Notes: generated by a model not told the origin, from the sequence alone. Shown: positions 15,701-23,665, numbered from the stretch's first letter. The stretch: DNA of 56,876 bases from Gilliamella bombi (GCF_900103255.1 NZ_FMWS01000050.1:1-56876); one strand, 5' to 3'. Numbers and translations: made by a program.

Positions 15701-17436
15701 ATTATTAATACGTCCTTAAATGCTGCTTCAATATCTTCATCTTCGTTATCTTCACTGTTTGCTACGATTAATCCGATACTCATTATTAAAGTAATCATCC
15801 AGTCAATTTTGTCAGCCGAACGCCGTTTGTCTGGAGCCATATTAAGGTTTTCATCTTTTCTGGCGACAATGTTAGATGCGCACCATCGTAAAACTGGATT
15901 GTTGTCATGATGTAGCCTGCCTGACATGTAATAGCGCTCTGTTGCTTGCATTGCTGGGTGATATGATTTTGTACCTTGGATGAATTGAATCATTGGCAAT
16001 TCTTGTGCAACTAATCTATTAACTAAATCTGTAGCATTCCAAGGATCGTATGCAACAGAAACAATATTGAATTGTTCGAAAAGTTCCACTATGTCCCTTT
16101 CAACTATTCCATAATCAATAACATTTCCCTCGGTCTGTTTAATATACCCCTTCTCAACCCATCCAGCATAAGGTACAGTGCCGCGTTCAGTGCGATAGGC
16201 TATCGCATCAGTAGGACACCACCCCCAGCCAGCGGTATATATTTCTCCGTCAATTTCCCATGTTAGACGAAATGATGTTAGGTCGCTGGTTGAAGATAAA
16301 TCGAGCGCGCCGTAACATGGATAATTTTTTAATTTTTCTAAATCAACTTCTCCGCCGCATGTATCCCATTTCCCGAGATCAATCCAACCGTTTTCAGCTG
16401 ATGCTGGTTTATTAAGCCGTTTGATTCTAAATTCAGCCATTTTTGACGGCATTTGTTTAGCTTCAACAGCCTCTTTTTTAATTGAGATCAAAAGGTACGG
16501 GTTAACATCCATTAGAGGATTAGCCTTAATCCACACCGTCTCATCAAACTCATCATCATCATCATCTAAACAGTAAAAAACCGCCAGAAAGTGATCAGCT
16601 TCATTTTTAAAAACACCTTTAAGTAAATCCCTAGCAAACTTTCTAATTTCTTGCCACGGACCAGCATTTACATACCCCTCCGTTGTCGTATAAACAAACA
16701 ATGGATTAGCTCTAGCCCCCATTGCTGACTGCAATACATTTAGGAGATCGGCGGTTTTGTGCGCATGTATTTCGTCAATAAACACTTGTGAGGGATTTAA
16801 ACCGTCTTGGGTTGACGCTTTAGCGTGTATTGGCTTGAATGTTGCTCCAGTTTCAAATCGACTTATCGCCTTAGCCCAGCACTCTAACCCAAAAGCATCC
16901 TTTAAATCCGCCGTTTTCTCAACCATTCTTTTTGCTGTATTAAAGATAATTGATGCCTGTGGAAATGTTGTGGCAGCACTAATTACCTGCGCTCCATCTT
17001 CCGGCTCACAGCACAAGCAATAAATTGCTATTGCAGCGGATAATGTACTTTTTGCATTCTTGCGAGCAACAGCAAACAATGCAGCAGAATAACGGCGAGG
17101 GTAGAATTTATTATCTTCACCCCAGTTATCAATAAAGAGAGGTTCTTTTTTTCTAAAACCAAAAAGCTGGACTACAAAAAAAATATGCGACGGATGCATT
17201 ATAATTGTCGGGCAATCCCACTTACCTTCAACGTGAGGTAATTTTTCGATAAAATCACAAGCATCATTAGCGTGCCATTCATCAAAAAAAAACGGACAAT
17301 TTTTTTTGTCCGCTCTCTTTAAATCATCTAAAAATCGCTTGGCTGCTTGCCTGATCAGTTTGCAATATTTCTTACGCTTTTTATCTTTTATCGCATCAGT
17401 TGCATAATCAATCGCTATCTGAACATAATCACGCAT
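15697..17436 (-). CDS. Terminase large subunit
   Basis: 579 residues. Walker A ARKNAKST at 124-131, Walker B VFIDEIH at 218-224, and a nuclease domain beginning around the GALDLSSTSDLT motif in the C-terminal half. This is the HK97/P27-type packaging ATPase-nuclease. It follows the small subunit with a 3-bp gap. Confidence 0.95.
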   Translation of the reverse strand: MRDYVQIAIDYATDAIKDKKRKKYCKLIRQAAKRFLDDLKRADKKNCPFFFDEWHANDACDFIEKLPHVEGKWDCPTIIMHPSHIFFVVQLFGFRKKEPLFIDNWGEDNKFYPRRYSAALFAVARKNAKSTLSAAIAIYCLCCEPEDGAQVISAATTFPQASIIFNTAKRMVEKTADLKDAFGLECWAKAISRFETGATFKPIHAKASTQDGLNPSQVFIDEIHAHKTADLLNVLQSAMGARANPLFVYTTTEGYVNAGPWQEIRKFARDLLKGVFKNEADHFLAVFYCLDDDDDEFDETVWIKANPLMDVNPYLLISIKKEAVEAKQMPSKMAEFRIKRLNKPASAENGWIDLGKWDTCGGEVDLEKLKNYPCYGALDLSSTSDLTSFRLTWEIDGEIYTAGWGWCPTDAIAYRTERGTVPYAGWVEKGYIKQTEGNVIDYGIVERDIVELFEQFNIVSVAYDPWNATDLVNRLVAQELPMIQFIQGTKSYHPAMQATERYYMSGRLHHDNNPVLRWCASNIVARKDENLNMAPDKRRSADKIDWMITLIMSIGLIVANSEDNEDEDIEAAFKDVLII

Positions 17437-17439
17437 AAT

Positions 17440-17853
17440 TTAACTCGCTTTTCGTTTTCCATTGCCTGCAAATTTATTACCAGTATTTTTATCGTTCTGC
17501 GCCGTTACCTTGCTACGACTCGCAGGCGTCATACCAAATTCTGAAAATAATGCTTTCAATGCTTGATGCTCTGATGCTGTGATCTCCATGTCAGCTTTTG
17601 CTTTTTTTCTAAACATTTGCCACGCAACGCATAGTTGTTCAAGCGGGTACAAATCAACCACTTGCAATACTTTTGTATTTACCAGTTGTGGACCTAAATT
17701 ATTCCACATTTGAATACCATCGATATTTAAATGAAGTGGCGCTTCTGGGAAATCATCAATTAAATCAAATTTAGGTACATCTTGAATTTCTCGATCGGGG
17801 CGGTCGGTACCTGCGATCACCTTTAAATTGGGATCAGTCCGTTTTCTGCCCAT
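17440..17853 (-). CDS. Terminase small subunit, P27 family
   Basis: 137 residues with the P27 pattern: basic N terminus GRKRTDPNLKVIAGTDRPDR, then APLHLNIDGIQMWNNLGPQL and a C-terminal helix ahead of a basic tail. It recognises phage DNA at packaging start. Confidence 0.9.
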   Translation of the reverse strand: MGRKRTDPNLKVIAGTDRPDREIQDVPKFDLIDDFPEAPLHLNIDGIQMWNNLGPQLVNTKVLQVVDLYPLEQLCVAWQMFRKKAKADMEITASEHQALKALFSEFGMTPASRSKVTAQNDKNTGNKFAGNGKRKAS

Positions 17854-17942
17854 GTTACATCCTCCTAAAAATCGGATTATTAATTTTGACGGTGTGAAAA
17901 TTTGATTAGGCGGTCGGTGTCCATCTAAAAAGTTATAGACTT

Positions 17943-18275
17943 TTAACCCACCCCCTCCTTCTTTTTAGTCTTCGTGCGGCTTTCTTTTGCTGTTTTCTTC
18001 TTATGGCATTCACTATTAATAGCTCGTAGGTTGGTTTCATCATCTGTGCCACCTTTGAACAACGGAATGATATGGTCAACCTCATTAGCAACCTTAATCA
18101 ATCCTAATCGTGTACAATCATCACATTGACAGAGATAGTTATCCCTTTCAAGAATAGCTGTGCGCAATCGTCTCCATGGCCTACCGCCTCTTCCGTTTCC
18201 CCATGATTGTTTAACGCTAACTTTAGCTGTATTGTTTTTGCGATGAGGATTAAATATTTTGGGTGATATCGGCAT
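17943..18275 (-). CDS. HNH endonuclease of the packaging module
   Basis: 110 residues. Zinc-binding CQC..C, then EVDHIIPLFKGG and NLRAINSECHKKKT form a complete HNH (H-N-H) motif. HNH proteins next to terminase genes are needed for specific DNA cutting in HK97-type phages. It lies 89 bp upstream of the terminase small subunit. Confidence 0.92.
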   Translation of the reverse strand: MPISPKIFNPHRKNNTAKVSVKQSWGNGRGGRPWRRLRTAILERDNYLCQCDDCTRLGLIKVANEVDHIIPLFKGGTDDETNLRAINSECHKKKTAKESRTKTKKKEGVG

Positions 18276-18296
18276 AATTTCCCTTAATAATAAAAT

Positions 18297-19112
18297 CTAA
18301 CTCTTTTTCAGGATTAAAAAGTCTTTATATGATGCTTTTTTGCCAACTTGATTTTTAGTTTCAAATATTTCACATCCATTAAATATATCGCTGAATGTGA
18401 AATTAGCATTATTTACCATTTCAACGATTTCACTCTTGTCACTTGTGAAATACATAAAAGGTGGCTTCATTAGTCCAAACAGTTTTAATTGATCTAATAA
18501 TCCGAAATACGTATCTTTGCGGTATCCTTGCTGAGTATTGATGTATGGCGGGTCTAGCAAATATAAAACCTTGCCAGTTAATTTTTGTTGCATCAGTTTA
18601 TCAAAGGAAAGATGAGTAATTTCAACACCGTCTAGATATCCACTGCAATTAAGTGGTGTTACTGCCACTCTATTGTATAACGCCCTACTGTCAAAATCAC
18701 TTAGGTCTGTTATGGTACCACCAGAAAATAACAAATAGCTTGATAAAGTAAAACAATCTATGCAATTGTTTTTAGAATTTAAGTACTCAATTATTTTTTC
18801 TTTTGTATCTGCTTGTATCTTTTCTTTTTTCTTATACACAGCCACTAATGACAATAAATCTTTTCTAATTCCTTCCGTTTTGCTTATGTTAGCGAGTCGA
18901 TGACTATAATTATCATAATCGTTATATATTACCCGTGCGTTTCTGCATGTGTATTTAGCATTGTGAGATAGCAGTCCAGAACCACCGAATACGTCAACTA
19001 TTGTCCAACCTGAACCGTCACCACATAGCTTTTTTATTTGTTCATTAAATAGTTTTATAAAGTTTCGTTTTTGCCCTTGAAAAGGTAGAGGGGCTTTATT
19101 GTATTTCTTCAA
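18297..19112 (-). CDS. DNA N6-adenine methyltransferase, Dam/D12 class
   Basis: 271 residues. PFQGQKR at 10-16, motif I DVFGGSG at 40-46 and motif IV DPPY at 187-190 identify a D12-class adenine methylase. No paired restriction enzyme is visible, so it probably modifies phage DNA to escape host restriction or alters regulation. It ends 21 bp upstream of the HNH gene. Confidence 0.9.
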   Translation of the reverse strand: MKKYNKAPLPFQGQKRNFIKLFNEQIKKLCGDGSGWTIVDVFGGSGLLSHNAKYTCRNARVIYNDYDNYSHRLANISKTEGIRKDLLSLVAVYKKKEKIQADTKEKIIEYLNSKNNCIDCFTLSSYLLFSGGTITDLSDFDSRALYNRVAVTPLNCSGYLDGVEITHLSFDKLMQQKLTGKVLYLLDPPYINTQQGYRKDTYFGLLDQLKLFGLMKPPFMYFTSDKSEIVEMVNNANFTFSDIFNGCEIFETKNQVGKKASYKDFLILKKS

Positions 19113-19194
19113 ATTAAAATCCTTTAAATAATTAGTCTCTTGGTAAGAGCTATATTCCTTTAAATAGTTTCTTAAAAATAAATTGGAAAAAGCA

Positions 19195-19223
19195 TTGACT
19201 TAATGTCGCAAATGCGACATAAT
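19195..19223 (+). promoter_or_regulatory. Promoter with embedded palindromic operator
   Basis: TTGACT, 17 bp, CATAAT. Inside the promoter lies the perfect inverted repeat ATGTCGCA-AA-TGCGACAT (19203-19220). It drives the rightward two-gene unit 19275-19797, probably with autoregulation. Confidence 0.75.
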
Positions 19224-19274
19224 ACTTACATAGATTCGGAACTGGTTCGAATCAATCCTAAAGAGGACATAAAA

Positions 19275-19511
19275 ATGATCAATCAAGTTAAATTAAATCA
19301 AATTTTCCAAGCTCACTGTCACAGCAATGCGGATCTAATCTGCAAATATCGAGTTATTAAAATCACTGCTAAACGAGTTGTTTTACAACATTTACAAATT
19401 GATGATGATGTCATTAATGTTAAAGTATCTCCGTATAACTTGGCTGAATTGGTCTTGATTGGTAAATACACAAACCTATACCCAACCGGAGAAATTTATG
19501 AATCACACTGA
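19275..19511 (+). CDS. Small unknown protein upstream of DUF1870 regulator
   Basis: 78 residues starting at ATG 19275 after an AGAGGA site. An upstream in-frame ATG at 19203 lies inside the operator and is unlikely to be used. Predicted mixed alpha/beta; no family recognised. Overlaps the next gene by 14 bases. The pair runs against the surrounding leftward late genes. Confidence 0.6.
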   Translation: MINQVKLNQIFQAHCHSNADLICKYRVIKITAKRVVLQHLQIDDDVINVKVSPYNLAELVLIGKYTNLYPTGEIYESH

Positions 19512-19797
19512 ATTAAAAGCGCTTCGGCGCTTCTTCTTTCTTGATATTGTAGACGCCGCAAATTTAATAGCAGGCGTATCAGCTAGAACTTGGCAAAGAT
19601 ACGAAAAAGGCACTGTCACAATACATAAAGATGTTATTGAAAAAATGAATAAATTAAAGCAAGAAAGAAAAGAGATTCTCAAACAGATGTCTGCTGGTGA
19701 AACACCAAAAATAGACATTACAAAGACGCACAACGAGCAGGAGCTAACAAAGATATTAATTTTATCAGTTAGCGCCGAATTAATAGCTAAATCATAA
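19498..19797 (+). CDS. YdiL/DUF1870-like helix-turn-helix protein
   Basis: 99 residues from ATG 19498 (GGAG site). MNHTELKALRRFFFLDIVDA followed by SARTWQRYEKG and IEKMNKLKQERKEIL matches YdiL/DUF1870, a helix-turn-helix family often found in accessory regions. With the palindrome over its promoter it is likely an autoregulator, possibly the antitoxin-like member of the pair with the 78-aa protein. Confidence 0.75.
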   Translation: MNHTELKALRRFFFLDIVDAANLIAGVSARTWQRYEKGTVTIHKDVIEKMNKLKQERKEILKQMSAGETPKIDITKTHNEQELTKILILSVSAELIAKS

Positions 19798-19839
19798 ACA
19801 AATCAAGGCGGTTTTCAAAGCATTTACTGGAGGAATTTC

Positions 19840-20083
19840 CTACCACCCTCTTTTATTGCTGTTGTTATTCAATTCAATATCAACTGGGTTGCTAACCGCT
19901 TTACTATCCAATTTAAAATCAACATGTATACTTGCTAATTGATTGGGTTTTGTCTCGATACTAACAGCTACTTGATTAGTTAAAAGCTGTCCATCTACTG
20001 CAATACCGTAACCATAAAATCTACCATTCTTATATAAATGGGCTAATTGAATTTGTTTAATTTCTCTTTATCTCAACAAACAT
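19840..20083 (-). pseudogene. Frameshifted small phage gene
   Basis: ATG 20083 with a good AAGG site opens MFVEIKR and then stops. The next frame is open from 20061 to the stop at 19840 (73 residues, IKQIQLAHLYKNGRFYGYG ... NKRGW) but has no ATG, GTG or TTG near its start. Removing one A in the AGAAATT run joins the two. It may be a disrupted gene, a sequencing error, or an ATT start. Family unknown. Confidence 0.55.
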
Positions 20084-20097
20084 GATTAACCTTAATA

Positions 20098-20463
20098 TTA
20101 ATGATATGTAACGCTTGATTTTGTTTCTTTCTCTTCTGATTTCATTAAAATGAAACTACTCATTAGATTGTTTAATATATCTATGCCTGATTGATTTAAA
20201 TAAAATGTAGTACCAATTTTAAATGAACAACCTTCTTTTGTTTTATTTAGATCAATCATTGAGCCGTACATACACATACGATTAAATTCTGAAAGGTGTT
20301 GTTCATAGTATCCTTCCAAAAAAGATGCGAGGCTGTCAGGTTCTAATTCTAGATCTCCTAAATGGTGCTTAAAAATATTATCGCCATTTATTCTAATGAG
20401 ATGCTCTACATATGAGATACTAACAATGCGAGCGTAAAAAATAGGGTTTTTATTATTATCCAT
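20098..20463 (-). CDS. Hypothetical protein after KilA-N gene
   Basis: 121 residues, soluble, no recognised motif. It starts 12 bp downstream of the KilA-N gene and is probably in the same transcript under c4-like control. Confidence 0.55.
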   Translation of the reverse strand: MDNNKNPIFYARIVSISYVEHLIRINGDNIFKHHLGDLELEPDSLASFLEGYYEQHLSEFNRMCMYGSMIDLNKTKEGCSFKIGTTFYLNQSGIDILNNLMSSFILMKSEEKETKSSVTYH

Positions 20464-20474
20464 AATAGTTACCG

Positions 20475-21200
20475 TTATGCTGCCAATATAAATTTTATCT
20501 GCCCTTTTGTATTAAATATTGTTGAACATCGAGCTTCAAAATCCTTATAATCAATACAACCTTTTGCGATGGTTGTTATTGCTATTAACTGGTCTTCTAC
20601 TGCTTTTAGTGCATCTGGTTTTAAGAATTGATGGATTTTTTCACCTTTCTTTGTGCGTTCTTTGATGCTCAGATAAACCTTTTTAGGTAGCACGACACCA
20701 TAAACCCATTTTTGCGTTATCAGCCCAAATAATGATGGACAACCGCCAATATGATTATTGAATGGCAAGTTAGTCATTTTTGATAATGCCTGATAAAAAG
20801 GTTGTTGGAATCGCTTTTCCCATGTTTGCGGTTGACTATAAGTTAGTATTGCTAATACTTGCTCATCTGTATAAGTAACAGCCTGAGAACGAATAAGCTT
20901 ATCAATTTGCTCATCACACCATATCTCAAAGTCAACAGATAACCAACGTGCAAACCTAACCGCTAATTTAGGGTGAATCCAAGTACCACCACCACGGTCC
21001 TTTCTGGCTCGGCTCGTTTTTACATACGGGATTTTCTGGTATGTAGATTCTAACGCATTGATATAATTAACTGTATCAGGAAGAATTAGCCAGTCATTTG
21101 GACGTTTACCAAATCTTGATGCCGCTTCTGTTGCGTTAATCCATCCATCATCATTGAAACCAACTTGATGACCCTTAAAATCGAATTTAATAATATTCAT
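20475..21200 (-). CDS. KilA-N domain protein, probable Ant-type antirepressor
   Basis: 241 residues. KilA-N domain over ~1-110: GWINATEAASRFGKRPNDWL, then GTWIHPKLAVRFARWLS and FEIWCDEQIDKLI. The C-terminal half is an unassigned helical domain. The start at 21200 follows GAGAGA and lies 16 bases after a sequence complementary to the upstream leader RNA, so translation is probably controlled by that RNA. Confidence 0.85.
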   Translation of the reverse strand: MNIIKFDFKGHQVGFNDDGWINATEAASRFGKRPNDWLILPDTVNYINALESTYQKIPYVKTSRARKDRGGGTWIHPKLAVRFARWLSVDFEIWCDEQIDKLIRSQAVTYTDEQVLAILTYSQPQTWEKRFQQPFYQALSKMTNLPFNNHIGGCPSLFGLITQKWVYGVVLPKKVYLSIKERTKKGEKIHQFLKPDALKAVEDQLIAITTIAKGCIDYKDFEARCSTIFNTKGQIKFILAA

Positions 21201-21214
21201 ATTATGTCTCTCTA

Positions 21215-21325
21215 TAGAATGAGCCTAAGTCACACAGAATAAACAGCCCCAAGAGTTAAGACATTAGCTGTCATTCTCTCAGGCTCATTCTGTAAAGCTC
21301 TTGGTTAATATTCGCCGTGTGATGG
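21215..21325 (-). ncRNA. c4-like antisense RNA and target in leader of KilA-N gene
   Basis: In the leftward transcript, AGAATGAGCCT (21291-21281) and TCACAC (21322-21317) are perfectly complementary to AGGCTCATTCT (21226-21216) and GTGTGA (21235-21230), which lie beside the KilA-N ribosome-binding site. Between them CCAAGAG/CTCTTGG and ACAGC/GCTGT form stems. Phage P1 c4 RNA has this layout: an RNA cut from the leader that pairs with the start region of the antirepressor mRNA. Expected mature RNA about 21325 to 21240. Confidence 0.7.
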
Positions 21326-21450
21326 CATTATGATTGATTGAAAATTGATTTGAATTTATTCAACTTGTAAAACTAAAATTTACAACTAGGGATAATTATG
21401 AGTAATTAAAATTTGAATTGGGTTTGTGAAACTTCAAATAAAATAGGTAT

Positions 21451-21475
21451 AAAAAAACCGTCTCAATGACGGTTT
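21451..21475 (-). terminator. Terminator before the c4/KilA-N unit
   Basis: AAACCGTC/GACGGTTT stem followed leftward by seven T in all. Ends the lysis/lipoprotein transcript and isolates the c4-like unit. Confidence 0.8.
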
Positions 21476-21488
21476 AAACAATGTTTAT

Positions 21489-21920
21489 TTAATCTTTTTG
21501 TCTAACGCAGGTTATTGTATAAACATTTAACTCGCCAGTTTTTTTTGTATGTCTATACCTAGAATTAAAAGTTTCAATATATTTAAACTCATTTTCTGAG
21601 ACATATTGATATTCAAATGTCTCATCATACTCAACGTTTTCATCTATATTATGATGCTCTTTTCTATAGCGTTTAAATGAAAATTTTTCGGGTGCTAAAT
21701 CATAAGCTTGCCTCGTCATTGAGCCATCTTTTTGTCTTTCATATTTTTCAAAGATGTTATTTATCTCATAATTTCTTTTATCAGTGGATGTTTTTTCTAT
21801 ATTGTATAACCCTTGTTTATGACATATCCATTTCCCAATAAGCATTTCCTCAGTTACTTTCTTCTCACCACAACCAAATAAAGCAAGACTAACTAAACTA
21901 ATTATCAAGATTCTTTTCAT
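21489..21920 (-). CDS. Prophage lipoprotein near lysis genes
   Basis: 143 residues from ATG 21920 (AGGAGATGAC site). Signal peptide with lipobox LFGC (Cys17). The mature part (EKKVTEEMLIGKWICHKQ...) resembles small lipocalin-like phage lipoproteins, a weak likeness. Follows the spanins; might act in lysis or exclusion. A longer upstream open frame lacks support. Confidence 0.65.
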   Translation of the reverse strand: MKRILIISLVSLALFGCGEKKVTEEMLIGKWICHKQGLYNIEKTSTDKRNYEINNIFEKYERQKDGSMTRQAYDLAPEKFSFKRYRKEHHNIDENVEYDETFEYQYVSENEFKYIETFNSRYRHTKKTGELNVYTITCVRQKD

Positions 21921-21971
21921 GTCATCTCCTTTAATATTTTGATAGATAGTATGAAATTTATTAACTAAGGG

Positions 21972-21998
21972 CAATAAAAAAACCACCCAAAGGTAGTT
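21972..21998 (-). terminator. Terminator at end of spanin genes
   Basis: AACTACC-TTT-GGGTGGTT hairpin with G-U pairs followed by a T run, overlapping the Rz stop codon. Confidence 0.6.
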
Positions 21999-22464
21999 AC
22001 TTATTTTCGCACATAAATTGCGAATTATTCTTGGGCGCAATCTCTTTACAATAGTATTTCTGCCAACCCTCAATCATTACTTTGTTGTACTCGATTGCAT
22101 TGGTGAGATTGTAATAATCTTGTTGAGAAGTTTTTGCAAGTCGTAAGGCTTTGTTAGCAATACCGCTGGTGGTGGCACTATCTCGCTCGACAGATTCGAC
22201 TTTGACGCGCAACTCGACAAGACCGTTATCGATATCATTGCGTAAAGCATCTGTTTTAGCATACCCATTTTTAATAGCCTCGATAATGTTTGATTCAATT
22301 TTTTTAACTTCATTATTATCTTGTATATACTTTTCGTACTTTGCTTCGGCTTTATTCGCTCTTGAGACTGCAAGACGTTTATCTTGCCAGCAGTTGTATG
22401 CAAAATAACTAACAAAAGCCAATATACTAATCAACGTTATATTTACTTTTGACAATTTGAACAT
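21997..22464 (-). CDS. Rz: Inner-membrane spanin Rz
   Basis: 155 residues. An N-terminal membrane anchor (~8-26) is followed by periplasmic coiled coil. RNDIDNGLVELRVKVE and QDYYNLTNAIEYNKVMIEGWQKYYCKEI match the lambda Rz layout. It joins Rz1 to fuse inner and outer membranes at the last step of lysis. Located after endolysin. Confidence 0.88.
   Translation of the reverse strand: MFKLSKVNITLISILAFVSYFAYNCWQDKRLAVSRANKAEAKYEKYIQDNNEVKKIESNIIEAIKNGYAKTDALRNDIDNGLVELRVKVESVERDSATTSGIANKALRLAKTSQQDYYNLTNAIEYNKVMIEGWQKYYCKEIAPKNNSQFMCENK
22077..22268 (-). CDS. Rz1: Outer-membrane spanin Rz1, nested inside Rz
   Basis: 63 residues encoded in another frame wholly within Rz. ATG 22268 follows an AGG site at 9 bases. 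Signal peptide and lipobox LSSC, then a proline stretch (EIVPPPAVLL) typical of Rz1. The nested layout is the same as in lambda. Confidence 0.85.
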   Translation of the reverse strand: MGMLKQMLYAMISITVLSSCASKSNLSSEIVPPPAVLLTKPYDLQKLLNKIITISPMQSSTTK

Positions 22465-22531
22465 GACGAATCACTCAACAATAACGATACAAATAAAAAC
22501 CAACCCCAACCGTTGACATCATTAACCGCCA

Positions 22532-23065
22532 TTATTGAAGCGATGATAAAGCATAAGATAGACATAACGCTTTCTCCTTTTCTCGTCTGATTACTAAGCC
22601 TTTTAGAACCTTACCACCTGCTTTATTCCATCTTGGAAACTCATTACAAGCCGCTTTATAATCGCCGTTGTTCAGATGTTTATACATTGTTGATGTTCTC
22701 ATTTTTGAACATCCAACGTTAAAAGTAATTGACGTTACAGCATCAAAAACAGGTTGAGGTAGGTGAAAACCATTAGCATAGCGATTAACGCACATTTCTG
22801 CTGTTTTGATATCACCTACCCAACGTTTTGCTATTTCCTCGTCTGAATAGACTTTTTGTTGAATGTTACCCGTTGAGCCGATACCTGCTGTTAATACATT
22901 AGCAGGACAATAGTATGGCTCTCGTACGCATGATTCAGCGTTACCGATTATTTCAAGCCCTGCTTTGCTCGTTCTGATTTCGTCTGAGTAATTAGCAATA
23001 ACAATACCAATGATTACCGAAACACTACAAATCGCACTCGTCGCTATTCTTGTTGTGTTTTTCAT
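22532..23065 (-). CDS. SAR endolysin, glycoside hydrolase family 24
   Basis: 177 residues. An N-terminal weakly hydrophobic segment (~7-25, rich in Ala, Ser, Gly) fits a signal-anchor-release sequence. The catalytic triad is Glu44, Cys53 and Thr59 with the E-N8-C-N5-T spacing of phage lysozymes that use Cys in place of Asp. C-terminal NVGCSKMRTSTMYKHLNNGDY and FPRWNKAGGKVLKGLVIRRE are typical. Overlaps the holin gene by 41 bases. Confidence 0.93.
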   Translation of the reverse strand: MKNTTRIATSAICSVSVIIGIVIANYSDEIRTSKAGLEIIGNAESCVREPYYCPANVLTAGIGSTGNIQQKVYSDEEIAKRWVGDIKTAEMCVNRYANGFHLPQPVFDAVTSITFNVGCSKMRTSTMYKHLNNGDYKAACNEFPRWNKAGGKVLKGLVIRREKEKALCLSYALSSLQ

Positions 23066-23249
23066 AGTATTGTTCTCTCAAATTCTTTTTATGATAAAAG
23101 TCTCGGCGTTTATATACCCAGTTAATAATAAACGTCGCTATTGATAAAATAATACCAACCACAATAGCAATATCGTTCAAACTGAGCGCACCAAATAGAG
23201 TGCATATAGCTCCCCAGAAATACGAAATCGGTGAAGTGTATTTTTCCAT
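23025..23249 (-). CDS. Holin, two transmembrane segments (class II / pinholin type)
   Basis: 74 residues: MEKYTSPISYFWGAICTLFG, a first hydrophobic segment (~8-24), a second (~28-46), then a strongly charged tail. This is the phage 21 S / HP1 holin layout. Such pinholins depolarise the membrane and activate SAR endolysins, which fits the next gene. Confidence 0.85.
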   Translation of the reverse strand: MEKYTSPISYFWGAICTLFGALSLNDIAIVVGIILSIATFIINWVYKRRDFYHKKNLREQYYEKHNKNSDECDL

Positions 23250-23405
23250 GATGAATATTCTTGTTAGTTAATGATGTGACAGCGTACTAGCTAAATGTTA
23301 GTTATGTGTGTGTCTAGCTTTGCTGTCGATTCTGTAGATGTTGACGACATCAATGTCGCCGACATGCATGAAATTTGGACATGAAAAAACCGCAATTAAG
23401 CGGCT
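23250..23405 (-). promoter_or_regulatory. Lysis-operon leader with terminator and dyads
   Basis: A leftward terminator hairpin (CCGC/GCGG then six T) lies at 23384-23403. Between it and the holin start are two adjacent dyads, GATGT..ACATC (23337-23351) and ATGTCG-C-CGACAT (23353-23365). The second shares the ATGTCG half-site with the operator at 19203. No gene is seen between 23250 and 23566 on either strand. Confidence 0.5.
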
Positions 23406-23467
23406 TCATTTAATAATTCTATTCGGTAATAAATATATAAAAAAACAATATTTTTTGATAAATAGTG

Positions 23468-23496
23468 TTGACTTTTACTGTAGGATACCTTACAAT
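23468..23496 (+). promoter_or_regulatory. Promoter of Ibs-like toxin mRNA
   Basis: TTGACT, 17 bp, TACAAT: near-consensus sigma70 promoter. Expected start near 23503 gives a leader of about 64 nt before the peptide. Confidence 0.8.
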
Positions 23497-23526
23497 AATA
23501 ACCATCAAGTAAGGGACTTGATAAGG

Positions 23527-23659
23527 TAAACCCCCGACCTAAGACGAGGGCTTAAGGAGAAGTAAAATGAAGTTCAAAATACTCATTTTAATTCTGCTAC
23601 TTTTGATTAGCTCCCCAGCATTCTAAAGTAGTTCAAAGGAGAGGGAAACCTCTCCGATG
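23527..23659 (-). ncRNA. Sib-like antisense RNA (about 130 nt)
   Basis: Predicted from the promoter at 23666-23694 to a hairpin (CCCTCG/CGGGGG) followed by TTT at about 23527. It covers the whole toxin frame and its ribosome-binding site in antisense. The 5' end forms a GGAGAG/CTCTCC hairpin. Size, orientation and layout match the Sib antitoxin RNAs of E. coli. Confidence 0.75.
23567..23626 (+). CDS. Ibs-like hydrophobic toxin peptide (19 aa)
   Basis: MKFKILILILLLLISSPAF, preceded by AAGGAGAAGTAAA, a strong ribosome-binding site. E. coli Ibs toxins are 18-19 residues with an ILIVLLLIS core ending in a short polar/aromatic tail, the same pattern. The peptide would insert in the inner membrane. 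It is matched by an antisense RNA on the other strand, the type I toxin-antitoxin layout. Confidence 0.75.
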   Translation: MKFKILILILLLLISSPAF

Positions 23660-23665
23660 ACCTTA

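Noticed and set aside
19203-19274. Upstream in-frame ATG extending the 78-aa protein
   Set aside because: It lies inside the operator and promoter, so it would not be on the transcript.
22443-22532. 29-residue hydrophobic frame (MAVNDVNGWGWFLF...) bridging endolysin stop and Rz start
   Set aside because: It starts in a TAATG overlap but has no clear ribosome-binding site and runs inside Rz; too little to support a gene.
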